Source of the DNA: Acidiphilium acidophilum
Lineage (GTDB): Bacteria > Pseudomonadota > Alphaproteobacteria > Acetobacterales > Acetobacteraceae
Reading direction: 5' to 3'
NCBI RefSeq assembly: GCF_033842475.1
Contig: NZ_JAWXYB010000018.1
Span: forward strand, 1,409,501 to 1,473,500
DNA length: 64,000 bases
Part shown: positions 19,398 through 29,671 of the stretch, one piece after another
Layout: every line of letters starts with the position of its first letter
Numbering within the stretch: the stretch's first letter is position 1
The notes under the pieces: generated by a model
Databases searched by the model: none
The model's input: only the letters and a program-made list of their open reading frames with translations
Told to the model about the DNA's origin: nothing
Made by a program: the position numbers and the translations under genes

Positions 19398-19428
19398 ACC
19401 GGGCCGCGACATCACATCGCGGCCCGGT
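19398..19428. terminator. Bidirectional hairpin terminator between convergent lipoprotein genes
   Basis: Perfect 12-base stem ACCGGGCCGCGA / TCGCGGCCCGGT with a 7-base loop. It lies between two convergent genes, with AAAA on its left (a T-run for minus-strand transcripts), but no T-tract on the right. Confidence 0.7.
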
Positions 19429-19449
19429 CCTGCATCCCGATAATCCGGC

Positions 19450-19698
19450 TTAGTGATAACCCGGCCCAGGCGGCGGGCCACCGGGTCCCGGTCCATGACC
19501 ATAGCCACCCGGCCCTCCGCCGTAACCGCCGGGACCGCCACGATACCCACCAGGCCCGGGATGGCCATAGCCCCCGCGCCCATAGCCATAGCCGCACGCA
19601 TTCATCCCGAACGGTCCGCAGGCGCATCCCGCCAGCGATCCCGCCGCCAGCACCAGCGCCAACGCACCGAATACCCGCGACTTCAATGTTTTCGACAT
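19450..19698 (-). CDS. Small glycine-rich lipoprotein
   Basis: 82 residues. Lipoprotein signal peptide with lipobox (SLAGC), then about 55 residues almost entirely Gly, Tyr, Pro and His in GGYGxGPGGY-like repeats. No enzymatic domain. GGAGG sits just upstream of ATG 19698. It converges on the glycine-zipper lipoprotein, whose tail has a similar bias. Likely a surface or periplasmic structural protein of unknown role. Confidence 0.65.
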   Translation of the reverse strand: MSKTLKSRVFGALALVLAAGSLAGCACGPFGMNACGYGYGRGGYGHPGPGGYRGGPGGYGGGPGGYGHGPGPGGPPPGPGYH

Positions 19699-19818
19699 GG
19701 AACCCTCCTCGAAGTGACCTTGCCTACGTGGTCATGTCGCGGGCATGATCACAGGGTCACGACATTTCAATTCCCTCATCCGGCTTCGGCTGGGCCCCCA
19801 GCGGAGACCATCACGACC

Positions 19819-21861
19819 ATGGATCAGACGTCGCCCGCCGATCAATTCGCCGAACCGGACAAGTTTCTCTGGCTCGAAGACATCGAAGGAGAGGACGCCA
19901 TCGCCTGGGTCGAAGCCCAGAACCGCGCAACCATCGCCCGCCTGTGCGACCCTGACTTCACCCACGACAAGGACATCCTCACCGCCCAGTTCGAATCCGA
20001 CGCGCGGATTCCCGCCATCGTCCAGCGCGGCCCCCACGTCTATAATTTCTGGACCGACGCCGCCCACCCGCGCGGCATCTGGCGGCGCACCACCCTCGAC
20101 GATTACCGCAGCGACGCGCCGCACTGGGACATCCTGCTCGATCTTGATGCGCTCTGCGCCAGCGAAGGCGAAAGCTGGGTCTGGCACGGCGCCCAGACCC
20201 TCCGCCCCGCTCATGCCCGCGCCCTGATCACCCTCTCGCCCGGCGGGTCCGATGCCGGCGTCGTCCGCGAGTTCGACATGATCACGCGCAGCTTCGTGCC
20301 GGATGGCTTCACCGTCCCGCGCGCGAAAACCGCGATCGCCTGGCTCGATGCCGATACCGTGCTGCTGACCTCGGCTTACGGCGATGACGTCACCACATCA
20401 GGCTACGCCCGTACCGTGCGCCAATGGCGGCGCGGCACGCCGATCGCCGACGCTCCGGTGATTTTCGAAGTCGCGGCGAACGACATGGCCTCCGCAGCAG
20501 CGATCAGCCACGACCCCGCGCATCGCTTTGTCCTCCTCACCCGCCGGATCGCCTTCTACCGCGAGCGCGACGTCTATCATGCAGCCGGCAGTGCGCCGGT
20601 CGAGCTCGACCTGCCGGAGGATGCGGATATCGATATCGGCCACCACCGCCTTCTGATTCGGCCACGCTCGCCCTTCGCCGGGTTCGCCCCCGGCAGCCTG
20701 CTCGTGATCGGCATCGAGGCGTTCATCGCCGGATCACGCGCCTTCCGTGCCGTCTTCACGCCCACCCCGAAACGCGCGCTGGAAAGCTGGATCAACCTCA
20801 AATCCGGCATCGTCCTCGGCATGCTCGATAACGTCGCAAGCGCCATCGACCATGCCGATGCCACGAAAGACTGGGCCTGCAGCCCGATCGCTGGCCTGCC
20901 CGCCAACAGCAGCATCGCGGTGCGCGAACTCGCGGTGGACGATGAAGCCTCCGATGCCCTGCTGTTCGATGTCAGCGGATTTCTCACCCCCGATAGCCTG
21001 ATGCTCGGCACGCCTTTCACCGCGCCCGAACGCCTCAAGCACCTCCCGTCCCAGTTCGATGCGACCGGGCTCGTGGTCCACCAGCACGAAGTGATCGCCG
21101 CCGACGGCACTGCCATCCCCTATTTCCTGATCGCCCCCGACACCAGGCCGCCCGAAGGCGGTTTCCCGACCTATCTCTACGGCTATGGCGGTTTCGAAAT
21201 CTCCCTGACCCCGCATTATCTCGCGTCCCAGGGCGCACTCTGGCTCTCGCGCGGCGGGGCCTACGTCATCGCCAATATCCGCGGCGGCGGCGAATTCGGT
21301 CCGGCCTGGCATCAGGCCGGTATCCGCGCCGGCAAAAAAATCGCACAGGACGATTTCGCCGCCGTCGCTGCCGATCTGGTCGCGCGCAACCTCGCCACCC
21401 CGGCGCGGATTCTCGGCTCGGGCGGCAGCAATGGCGGGCTCCTGGTCGGCAACATGCTCACCCGCCACCCCGATGCGTTCGGGGCGATCATCTGCGCCGT
21501 CCCGCTGCTCGACATGCGCCGCTACACCAAACTTCTCGCCGGCGCCTCGTGGATCGCGGAATACGGCGACCCCGATGTCGCGGCGGACTGGGCCTTCCTG
21601 CGCGAGATATCAGCCTATCATCTGGTCCGCGAGGGCCAGCACTACCCGCCGATCTTCATCAACACGACTCGGCGTGACGACCGCGTCCACCCCGGCCATG
21701 CCCGCAAAATGGCGGCGAAACTCCAATCGCTCGGCTACGATGCGCTGTATTACGAACAGGCCGAAGGCGGTCACGGCGCCGGTGCCGATGCCGCGCAGCG
21801 CGCGTTCTTCTACGCGCTCGCTTTCGCGTTCACCCGCCAGACGATCGGGCAGGGGGGCTGA
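19819..21861 (+). CDS. S9-family prolyl oligopeptidase
   Basis: 680 residues. N-terminal seven-bladed propeller region (about 60-400) after the usual FLWLEDIEGEDAIAWVEAQN opening, then an alpha/beta-hydrolase domain with catalytic Ser537 in GSGGSNGGLL, Asp621 in DDRVHP and His652 in EGGHGAG. Cleaves short peptides after proline or similar residues. No signal peptide, so cytoplasmic. An upstream in-frame extension exists, but ATG 19819 starts at the conserved N-terminus. Its stop abuts that of the convergent ABC transporter. Confidence 0.9.
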   Translation: MDQTSPADQFAEPDKFLWLEDIEGEDAIAWVEAQNRATIARLCDPDFTHDKDILTAQFESDARIPAIVQRGPHVYNFWTDAAHPRGIWRRTTLDDYRSDAPHWDILLDLDALCASEGESWVWHGAQTLRPAHARALITLSPGGSDAGVVREFDMITRSFVPDGFTVPRAKTAIAWLDADTVLLTSAYGDDVTTSGYARTVRQWRRGTPIADAPVIFEVAANDMASAAAISHDPAHRFVLLTRRIAFYRERDVYHAAGSAPVELDLPEDADIDIGHHRLLIRPRSPFAGFAPGSLLVIGIEAFIAGSRAFRAVFTPTPKRALESWINLKSGIVLGMLDNVASAIDHADATKDWACSPIAGLPANSSIAVRELAVDDEASDALLFDVSGFLTPDSLMLGTPFTAPERLKHLPSQFDATGLVVHQHEVIAADGTAIPYFLIAPDTRPPEGGFPTYLYGYGGFEISLTPHYLASQGALWLSRGGAYVIANIRGGGEFGPAWHQAGIRAGKKIAQDDFAAVAADLVARNLATPARILGSGGSNGGLLVGNMLTRHPDAFGAIICAVPLLDMRRYTKLLAGASWIAEYGDPDVAADWAFLREISAYHLVREGQHYPPIFINTTRRDDRVHPGHARKMAAKLQSLGYDALYYEQAEGGHGAGADAAQRAFFYALAFAFTRQTIGQGG

Positions 21862-23664
21862 TCACGCGATTTGCATGCCCTGATGCGCCAGCAGGTCCCG
21901 ATACGGCCCGGGCCGTGCGGCCAGCGCATCGGGCGCCCCTTCGTCGAGGATTCGCCCGCCATCCATCACCACGATCCGGTCGAAATCCTTCACCGTCGAA
22001 AGCCGGTGCGCCACCGCGATCACCGTGCGCCCGTGCGATAGCCGGGCCAGCGCCTCCTGCACCGATTTCTCCGATTCCGAATCGAGCGCCGAGGTAGCCT
22101 CATCGAGCAGCAAAATCGGTGAATCGCACAAAAAAGCCCGCGCAATCGCGATCCGCTGGCGCTGACCGCCGGATAATTTCATCCCCCGCTCACCCACCAT
22201 GGTATCGAACCGGTCCGGCAGCTTGCGGATGAAATCCATGCACTCCGCCGCCTCCGCCGCCGCCCGCACTTCGGAATCGGTGGCGCTGGGTTTGCCGTAG
22301 CGGATATTGTCCATCACCGAACGATGAAACAGTTGAACATCCTGCGACACCACGGCAATCGCCCCCGCCAGACTAGCCTGGGTCCGCGTCGAGATATCCT
22401 CGCCATCGATCAAAATCTGGCCTTCCGGCACGTCGAACTGGCGCTGCAGCAACGCAAGCAGGGTGGTCTTGCCCGACCCCGAACGCCCGACCAGACCGAT
22501 CTTTTCCCCCGGCTGGATATCGAGCGAAAAATCGCGGAGCAGCACATCGCTGTCCGGATAGGCGAACTCGATATGCCGGAAACTGATCGCCCCGCGTCGC
22601 ACTTCGAGCGGCGGCGCATCGGGGTCGTCCACCATATCGTGCGGCACCAGCAGGGCCTTCAGCGCATCGGTCAGCCGCGCGAAATCCTGCACCATTTCGA
22701 CCAGTGCCACCGCGAGGTCGCGGGTGCCGTGCAGCACGGTGAACCCCAGCGTGGTCACCAGCACGACATCGCCCGGCGAAACCTTGCCGATCACCCACAG
22801 ATGCAGCGTCCAGGCGAGCAACGCCGAAGTCAGCCCGGCGGTGCACACCGCATGAAAAATCCTGAGTTTTTCGAGGTAGCGCAAACTCTCCTGCCGCGCG
22901 CTCATCTCGTTGCCGACCCGCCCGGCAAACCGCCGCCGCTCGCGCCGCAGCGCACCGAAGGCGCGGACCACGCCGACATTATTGATCACGTCGACCAGTT
23001 CGCCATCGACCGAAGCGGCCTTCACCGCATAATCCTTGTGCAGGTCCTCGCCACCTTCGGCCATCCGCTTCAGAATGATGCCGAGCACAAGCGCCACCAC
23101 CACCACGGCCAGACCCATCACGGTATTGACCGAAATCAGCAGCAGCATCGCGCCGAACACCGCGAACAGGGGCGGCAGCACGTTCCAGAAGGTCAGGCTC
23201 TCGATCCGGAACACCGCATTCCCGGTCGCGGAAATCCGCCCCGCCAGCATTCCCGGCCGGCGTTCCGCGAAATAACCGTGGGAATGGCCGAGCATATGGT
23301 TGAACAGCCGCCGCCTGATATCCCCCGTCACCACCACGAAGGCCCGGGCAGCAACCCAGCCGCCGACCCGCCAGGCAAGATTATCCGCCGCGATCAACCC
23401 GGCGAGCAACCCGAACGCCAGCCAGACCTCATCGACCCGGTGCGCCGCCAGCACATTGACCATGAATTTGACGGCATATTGCGAACCGATCGAGCAGCTC
23501 ACCGCCACCATCACCGATAGCAGCACCACGATATGCGACCAAAGCCGCCGCCGTGCCGCGCCGAGAATGAAGCGGAGCGCGCTCTGCTGTTCGAGCGGAA
23601 GCTCGCTCGCGATCATTTCGCGTCGTCGGAGTGCCAATAAACGTCTCGCTGCGGTGGAGCCCAT
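21862..23664 (-). CDS. ABC exporter, fused permease and ATPase
   Basis: 600 residues: a six-helix transmembrane domain (about 35-320) and a nucleotide-binding domain with Walker A GLVGRSGSGKTTLL, signature KLSGGQRQRIAIARA, Walker B ILLLDEATSALD and the H-loop VAHRLSTV. This is the MsbA/multidrug (ABCB-like) half-transporter type that works as a homodimer. The transported compound cannot be told from sequence. A second in-frame ATG at 23616 begins MIASELPLEQQ and is an alternative start. Confidence 0.88.
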   Translation of the reverse strand: MGSTAARRLLALRRREMIASELPLEQQSALRFILGAARRRLWSHIVVLLSVMVAVSCSIGSQYAVKFMVNVLAAHRVDEVWLAFGLLAGLIAADNLAWRVGGWVAARAFVVVTGDIRRRLFNHMLGHSHGYFAERRPGMLAGRISATGNAVFRIESLTFWNVLPPLFAVFGAMLLLISVNTVMGLAVVVVALVLGIILKRMAEGGEDLHKDYAVKAASVDGELVDVINNVGVVRAFGALRRERRRFAGRVGNEMSARQESLRYLEKLRIFHAVCTAGLTSALLAWTLHLWVIGKVSPGDVVLVTTLGFTVLHGTRDLAVALVEMVQDFARLTDALKALLVPHDMVDDPDAPPLEVRRGAISFRHIEFAYPDSDVLLRDFSLDIQPGEKIGLVGRSGSGKTTLLALLQRQFDVPEGQILIDGEDISTRTQASLAGAIAVVSQDVQLFHRSVMDNIRYGKPSATDSEVRAAAEAAECMDFIRKLPDRFDTMVGERGMKLSGGQRQRIAIARAFLCDSPILLLDEATSALDSESEKSVQEALARLSHGRTVIAVAHRLSTVKDFDRIVVMDGGRILDEGAPDALAARPGPYRDLLAHQGMQIA

Positions 23665-23748
23665 ACGAAGGAATGGTCACGCAACCGTGGCGATTTTAGG
23701 CAGCGGAGCGGCAAAATTATGGACTTGACCGCAATTTAATCTACGCCC

Positions 23749-25437
23749 CTACGAGGACAGAAGACTCCGCGATACTTCGGCAACCGAGTCTTCAAGCGCA
23801 CCGGGCTCGAACGGCGAGATCAGCCCCGCCGACCTCACCAGTTCCAGAAACGGCGCCGACCCACCACGGCGGCACAGCGCGATGTAATCCTCAAGCGCCA
23901 CCGCGTAATTCTTGCGCGACCGTGTCCAGAACTGCAGAGCGCAGCACTGCGCCAGCGCATAATCGATCATGTAGAACGGCACCAGATATAAATGCAGCAC
24001 CTCCTGCCACCACCCACCATCCGCACCATTGGCCAGATCGCCGTAATCGCGCCACGGCATGTAATGATGTTCGAGCCGCCGCCATGTTGCGCGACGTTCC
24101 GCCGGGGTCATCTCGGGCTTGGCGTAGATTTCGTGCTGGAAGTGATCGAGGCATGCGATCCGCGGCAGGGTCTGCAAAACACTGACCAAGTGCATCCGCC
24201 GATAACGCTCCGCCGCGGCCTCGCCTACCAACAGACCGGCATGGGGGTACGTCAGTAGCTCGAAACTCATCGAGTGAATCTCGGCCGTCTCACTCCCCGG
24301 CCAGACATAATCGACGCTGGGCAGAGCCCGGCTGGAAAAATACTGAAACGCATGGCCCATCTCGTGCGTCAGCACGTCGATATCACCGCTGGTCCCGACG
24401 AAATTGGCAAAAATGAACGGCATGCCGACCGTATCGAAACTGGTGCAGAACCCGCCGTTGCCCTTGGCGGGCCGGTTCTTCAGGTCGAGAAACCCACCCT
24501 GGTTCATCGCCTCATAAAACCGGGCGATTTCCGGGTCCATCCGGTCATACATCGCCTGACCGGCCGCAACCAACTCATCATGCCCGCCCAGCGGCGTCGG
24601 GTTGCCGAGCGGATCGACGATCCGTTCATCCCAGACGAACACCTTGTCCCACCCGAAGGTTTCGCGCCGCTGTTCCATCAGCCGCGCGACCAGCGGTGTC
24701 ACATGCGCCGCAATCGCGTCGCGATACCGCGCGACATCATCGGGTCCGTAATCCAGCCGGCGCATCCGCTTGTAGCCAAGTGCAATGAAATTATCGTAGC
24801 CGAGCTTGCGCGCCATACCATGGCGCAATTTCACCAGATCGTCATAAATCTGATCAAGCTCCGCGGCATTATCCCCGAAGAACCCATCAATCTTCCGTTC
24901 CGCCTCATGCCGCAGCGCCCGATCGAGATGTTCCCGATAAGGCGCCATCCCCTCGTAATTCACGATCCGGCCATCGATCTGGATCTGCGCCGACGCCGTC
25001 AGTTCGGTATACCGCGCCGAAAGCTTGGCCTCCCGCTCCAGATCGGCCTCGATCTCGGGGCGAAATGTCCCGACATCGAGTTCCCATAACGCGACGGCAT
25101 GAGCCCCCGCCGCATTCACGATCGCGGTGCGGTCATCATGAGCGAGCATGCGCTGCTTCAAGCCAGTCTCATGATTCTGAGCCGTGGGCAGCAATTCATC
25201 CCGATAATCGAGCGCCGCCTTCGCTTCAGCATCATCGGTATTTTGCTGAAACCGCAATTCGACCAGCGCGCCCCACGTGCCGATCTCGCGGCGCAACCGG
25301 TCGAACCGCGCCGCCGCCTCGGCGATATCGCCATCGTCGAACAGCGCGTTGATCGCGGCGTAATCGCGTTCCAGCGTCTCCCTCGTGGGGGTGGCTGCAG
25401 TGATATCCGAAAATCGGATCGGGGTTTCGATGTCCAT
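23749..25437 (-). CDS. M3-family oligoendopeptidase
   Basis: 562 residues. Zinc-binding HEMGH motif at 358-362, with the third ligand probably the Glu in SETAEIHSMSFELL about 25 residues later, as in PepF/thimet-type peptidases. Degrades short peptides in the cytoplasm. The frame is open further upstream, overlapping the surface-protein gene, but MDIETPIRFSD (ATG 25437) is the likely start because the residues before it look like read-through of untranslated sequence. Shares direction with the Hint-domain gene, 40 bases downstream of it. Confidence 0.88.
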   Translation of the reverse strand: MDIETPIRFSDITAATPTRETLERDYAAINALFDDGDIAEAAARFDRLRREIGTWGALVELRFQQNTDDAEAKAALDYRDELLPTAQNHETGLKQRMLAHDDRTAIVNAAGAHAVALWELDVGTFRPEIEADLEREAKLSARYTELTASAQIQIDGRIVNYEGMAPYREHLDRALRHEAERKIDGFFGDNAAELDQIYDDLVKLRHGMARKLGYDNFIALGYKRMRRLDYGPDDVARYRDAIAAHVTPLVARLMEQRRETFGWDKVFVWDERIVDPLGNPTPLGGHDELVAAGQAMYDRMDPEIARFYEAMNQGGFLDLKNRPAKGNGGFCTSFDTVGMPFIFANFVGTSGDIDVLTHEMGHAFQYFSSRALPSVDYVWPGSETAEIHSMSFELLTYPHAGLLVGEAAAERYRRMHLVSVLQTLPRIACLDHFQHEIYAKPEMTPAERRATWRRLEHHYMPWRDYGDLANGADGGWWQEVLHLYLVPFYMIDYALAQCCALQFWTRSRKNYAVALEDYIALCRRGGSAPFLELVRSAGLISPFEPGALEDSVAEVSRSLLSS

Positions 25438-25477
25438 CCCCGATCTGATCAAATCGCGCGCGACATGGCAAGCCGCC

Positions 25478-28400
25478 TCATGCCGCAATCCGGTAGCGCG
25501 CTGCCCCCGCCAGCGTGATCGTGATCGCATCGACCCCCTCGTCACCGAGCAATGAAGCGGGGATCAGCGCCGCGCCATCGGTCCAGCGGCCATCCGCCTC
25601 GCAGGCGTGCCACCCGTCTGCGAGTGCGGGATGATCAAGCGGGATCGACCGCCCGCCAACCGCGATCGCCGCGATCTTGACCCCGAGCCGCCGCCTGTCG
25701 CGCGGATCGGCCGAAAGTTCCGCCGGAATGAAATGCCGCGAGGCAACCACCGCGCCCGCCGCAACCCGCATGATCCGCATCGCCGCATCGTCGGTCAAAA
25801 CGAGATCGGCCCGCGCCAGCAGCCGCGCCCGCACCGCCTCGACCACCGGCCCCGCCTCCACGAACGGTGCGAAGCTCGACGCCACCCGCATCGCCTGGGC
25901 GAAATCCGGATGCAGCCGGACCGCCCCGCCGCCGCCGGTGAAATCCGCGCGGTCGCCACTGTCGAGATAGGATTCCGCCGCCGCCCCCTCGGCGAGCAAT
26001 GCGCCGTGTCGCGGCAGTTCGACATGGTGATAGGTGATGCGATCGACCGCAACCTGACGGATCGTCGCCCCATTGACCAGCGCCTTCGCCGGGATCAGAT
26101 GGCCATCGAGCCAGAAGGCGTGATCGGGCGAAACCCGCAGCTCACGCGCCGGAACCCCGTCGGCAAGCGCACCCGCTGCCAACACCACCGGATTGACGGC
26201 CTCAGGATGCGCATGGCGCGCGGGCGACAAATCGCGTTGACCGCGCCAGACGATCGGAGCGAACCCGCCATCGGCCAGCCGCGCCAGATCGCCCACGATC
26301 AGGGCTTCCACCGCGACCTCGCCCCGCGCGGTCGCAATGCGCGTGCCAGTGGCAAAGCAGTGAACATCGAGCTGCGGCCCGTCCGGACCCGCAACGATGC
26401 CGACGCCCGCGCTCAGCCCGGGCGAATTCGTCACCGCCAGATCGATCGTGGCCGAACCGACCGTCAGCACCAGCGTGCCATTGCTGTAGGTGGCACCGGT
26501 CAGCCCGGTGAGGCTGGGCAGGCTCAGCACATCCCCCGCCGCGAACCCGCTCAGCGTACCGGCGAACTGGGTCGGGTCGCCGAGCACGATGGTGCTGCCG
26601 GCACCGCTGAATTCGATCACCTGTCCGGCACCGACCGGCCCGTTGAAGATGCCAGTGGTCGGATCGAACACAATCCTGCCGGTCCCCTCGATAGGGCCGG
26701 CAATGTCGAGCGTATCGGCGGCGGTTTCGATGATCGTACCGTTATTGATCAGCGTGCCGGTGATCGTGGTGCTGCCCGCGATCTCCCAGGTCGCGCCGGT
26801 CGCCACCTCCAGCGTGTGGAAATCGACGAACTGGGTACCGTAGCCGCTCAGCGTACCCTCGGTCGCCCCCGACCCGAGTTCGAGCAGGCTGATCCCGGAC
26901 GTCTCGGTCGCGCCGCCCACCTGCCCGATGAACACCGCACCCGGATCATCGATCACCGTCCCGCGGAATCCGCCGGTGAGTGCTGCGGTCCCGGCCGCGC
27001 CGCCGGTGCTTTCGATCGTCCCGGCATTGATGATCGTGCCGTTATAGACATAGGTGCGGAACACCCCCGAAAGCGTGGCGCCCGCCCGGTTATCCAGCGT
27101 CCCGAAAATGACTTCCGCGCCGTTGAACGCCCCGGTCATGGTGCCTTCGTTCGTGACCGTGCCGGTATTGACGTAGGCCCCGTTATAGCCGGTGATATAC
27201 CCACCGGCCCGATTGGTCAGCGTGCCGACGCCCGCAAGCTTCACCCCGTCGCCGGTCCCGGTATCGATGATCGTGCCGGAATTCACCACATTCCAGCTCG
27301 CAAGCGAGGAGCCGAAAACCGAGGCGACCGTCGAAGCACTCGACACCGTAGCCCCCGGCGCCAACGAGGTGGAGGGTGCGGTCAGCGTCAACCCGTTATA
27401 GACGCCGGTCGCCGTGGCCGCGCCGAGCGTGACATCGGTCCCGCCATGCCCGTCCGAGGCGAGGGCGAATTCATCGCCGGTGAACTGCCCGACCATGCCG
27501 TAGGTCGCCACTACAGTGCCCTGTTCCGAAAGGGTCAGGTAGCCATTGGCGAAGGTCGCGGCATCGAGTTTGGTCTTGGCGAAATCCAGCGTATCGGTCG
27601 CCGCGAAGCCGGCGATCGCGCCGATGATGGTCGATTTCGGATCGACCACGATGGTCTCGGCACCGCCGCCCAGCACCAACCCGATCCCGGCGGTCCCCTC
27701 GATCACCCCGGCATTGATGACCGTGCCATTGCTCGCATAGACCCCGTAATGCCCAACGATCACCCCGCTCGCCTTGTTGTCCAGCACCCCGGCGAGCGCC
27801 ACGCCGCCATACCCGACCGTGCCCGCACTGCCTTCGATCAGCCCTGCATTCACCACGGTCGCGTTATCGACGAACACGCCGTATTTGCCGCTGATCGTGC
27901 CGCCGGATTTGTTGGTGAGCGACCCGCTGCTCTGATAGACCCCATCCGCCGTGGTCCCGGTGATCACGCCGGAATTGGTCAGGGTGCCGACCCCGATATC
28001 CACCCCGGTGGTGCCGATGATCGTGCCGATATTGGTCACGGTCGCCTGATCGCCGAGCAACAGCCCATCCCCGGCGCTATCGGCAATGACCCCCTTGTTC
28101 ACCACGGTCCAGGTCCGTGCGCCCGAGCCATAGACGCCGGCAGTCCCGCCCACATAAGCCGAAGCGGCAAAGGTGGTCTGCAACGCGCTGAGGGTGAAGC
28201 CCGTCCCGTAGCTGCCGGTCACGATCTCGCGCCCGATCGTGACATTGGTGCCGCCGATCCCGTCGCTGCTGAGGGTGAATTCGCTGCTGTTCAACTCGCC
28301 CGCCAGCGCGATGGTCTCGACCACATCATTCTTGCCGGAAAGGGTCAGCACCCCGTTGGCAAAACTTTCCCGCGTGATCGCCGCCCCTGCGACGTCGATC

Positions 28401-29671
28401 GTATCCCCCGCGATGAAACCCGCGACGTTACCGACGATTTTCGATCCGGTATCGACCACGAGGTCGGTATCGGAAATCCCCATCGCGATCGCGGTGCCAC
28501 CGGGTGCCGTGCTGCGGATCAGCCCGGCATTGACGATGGTGCCACCGACCAGGGTGATCCCGAGCGATCCCTCGATGATCCCATAGGCCGCGTTGGTAAT
28601 CCGGCTGGCCTGCTGGTTGAGCCCGACATAAATCCCGATCCCGTCGCTCGCCGAACCCGCGATGATCCCGAAATTCTCGATCGTGCCACTGTTCACCCCG
28701 GCAGCGGTCGGCCCAATGATTACGCCGCTGGCCTGATTGATCAACGCTCCGTTGAAAACATAGGCCGCCCGTCCGGCACCGGTATTACTGGCGATCGTCC
28801 CGGCATTCACCAGCGTGCCGGTCCCGAGCGACACCCCAGAACCAGCCCCGGAATCGACATCGATCACCCCGGAGACCGCATTGGTCACGATGCCCTCGGA
28901 GATGTTCACCGCATTGCCGTAAAAACCGGCATTGACGATGCTGCCCTCGTTCACCAGCGTCACGCCGTGATCGAGCGTCGAATTGATCCCGCCGCTGTTC
29001 AGACTGAAATTCGTGTCCCTGGAAATCGTGGTGGCCAGCGCGGTGAGCTCGAAGGGGCCGCTATAGCTGCCGCTCAGCGTTTCCGCGCCGAGCGTGATGT
29101 TGGTACCGCCCTGGCCATCGGTGTAGAGGCCGAATTCCCCGGTATTGAATCCACCCACCAGCGAAAGGCTCGCCACCGCGCTGCCCTGATCGTACAGCGT
29201 CAGCGTCCCGGCGGAAAAACTCTCGCTCGTCGCGGTAATCCCCGCGAGATCGATACTGTCGCCCTGCACGAACCCGGCGATCCCGCCATCGATCACCCCG
29301 CCCTGCACCACGGTCAGCGCATCGGCACTGCCGTTGCCGAACGACACGGCGGCCCCGGTGCCGAGCGCCATGATCGTCCCGGCATTCACCAGCGTCCCGG
29401 TGCCGATATAAACCCCGACACTGCCCTCGACGAAACCGCCAACCCCGTTGGTGACAAGACCCTGCGTCAGCGAAATCCCGCTCTGCTCGCTGTTGCCCTC
29501 GACAGAGCCGAGATTGAGCAGGGTGAACAATGTGCCATAGGCCCCGCTGACGGCGGCACCATACCCTTGAGTGGTGATCGTCTCAGTCGCCGTGATGGTA
29601 TTGGGATTTCCCGTCAGGGTCAGGCCGGAGGAAACGATGCTCGCCGCGCTCGCCAGGGTCGTACCAGACAT
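25478..29671 (-). CDS. Large Hint-domain surface protein with beta-helix-like repeats
   Basis: 1397 residues. Most of it (1 to ~1000) consists of short repeats of the kind GTLVNAGTI / GVYIGTG / GVITNxGxI, as in filamentous-haemagglutinin-like beta helices. Three longer blocks recur at about 126-200, 411-482 and 681-752 (AGFxxGDTIDxAG...LTL...EFxLxSDGxGGTNVTLG). Residue Cys1105 (CFATGTRIATARGE) opens a Hint_2 domain to about 1250 with SPDHAFWLDG. Such Hint proteins are common in Acetobacteraceae and are presumed secreted and perhaps self-processing. No cleavable signal peptide is evident. GGAGAG precedes ATG 29671. Confidence 0.82.
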   Translation of the reverse strand: MSGTTLASAASIVSSGLTLTGNPNTITATETITTQGYGAAVSGAYGTLFTLLNLGSVEGNSEQSGISLTQGLVTNGVGGFVEGSVGVYIGTGTLVNAGTIMALGTGAAVSFGNGSADALTVVQGGVIDGGIAGFVQGDSIDLAGITATSESFSAGTLTLYDQGSAVASLSLVGGFNTGEFGLYTDGQGGTNITLGAETLSGSYSGPFELTALATTISRDTNFSLNSGGINSTLDHGVTLVNEGSIVNAGFYGNAVNISEGIVTNAVSGVIDVDSGAGSGVSLGTGTLVNAGTIASNTGAGRAAYVFNGALINQASGVIIGPTAAGVNSGTIENFGIIAGSASDGIGIYVGLNQQASRITNAAYGIIEGSLGITLVGGTIVNAGLIRSTAPGGTAIAMGISDTDLVVDTGSKIVGNVAGFIAGDTIDVAGAAITRESFANGVLTLSGKNDVVETIALAGELNSSEFTLSSDGIGGTNVTIGREIVTGSYGTGFTLSALQTTFAASAYVGGTAGVYGSGARTWTVVNKGVIADSAGDGLLLGDQATVTNIGTIIGTTGVDIGVGTLTNSGVITGTTADGVYQSSGSLTNKSGGTISGKYGVFVDNATVVNAGLIEGSAGTVGYGGVALAGVLDNKASGVIVGHYGVYASNGTVINAGVIEGTAGIGLVLGGGAETIVVDPKSTIIGAIAGFAATDTLDFAKTKLDAATFANGYLTLSEQGTVVATYGMVGQFTGDEFALASDGHGGTDVTLGAATATGVYNGLTLTAPSTSLAPGATVSSASTVASVFGSSLASWNVVNSGTIIDTGTGDGVKLAGVGTLTNRAGGYITGYNGAYVNTGTVTNEGTMTGAFNGAEVIFGTLDNRAGATLSGVFRTYVYNGTIINAGTIESTGGAAGTAALTGGFRGTVIDDPGAVFIGQVGGATETSGISLLELGSGATEGTLSGYGTQFVDFHTLEVATGATWEIAGSTTITGTLINNGTIIETAADTLDIAGPIEGTGRIVFDPTTGIFNGPVGAGQVIEFSGAGSTIVLGDPTQFAGTLSGFAAGDVLSLPSLTGLTGATYSNGTLVLTVGSATIDLAVTNSPGLSAGVGIVAGPDGPQLDVHCFATGTRIATARGEVAVEALIVGDLARLADGGFAPIVWRGQRDLSPARHAHPEAVNPVVLAAGALADGVPARELRVSPDHAFWLDGHLIPAKALVNGATIRQVAVDRITYHHVELPRHGALLAEGAAAESYLDSGDRADFTGGGGAVRLHPDFAQAMRVASSFAPFVEAGPVVEAVRARLLARADLVLTDDAAMRIMRVAAGAVVASRHFIPAELSADPRDRRRLGVKIAAIAVGGRSIPLDHPALADGWHACEADGRWTDGAALIPASLLGDEGVDAITITLAGAARYRIAA

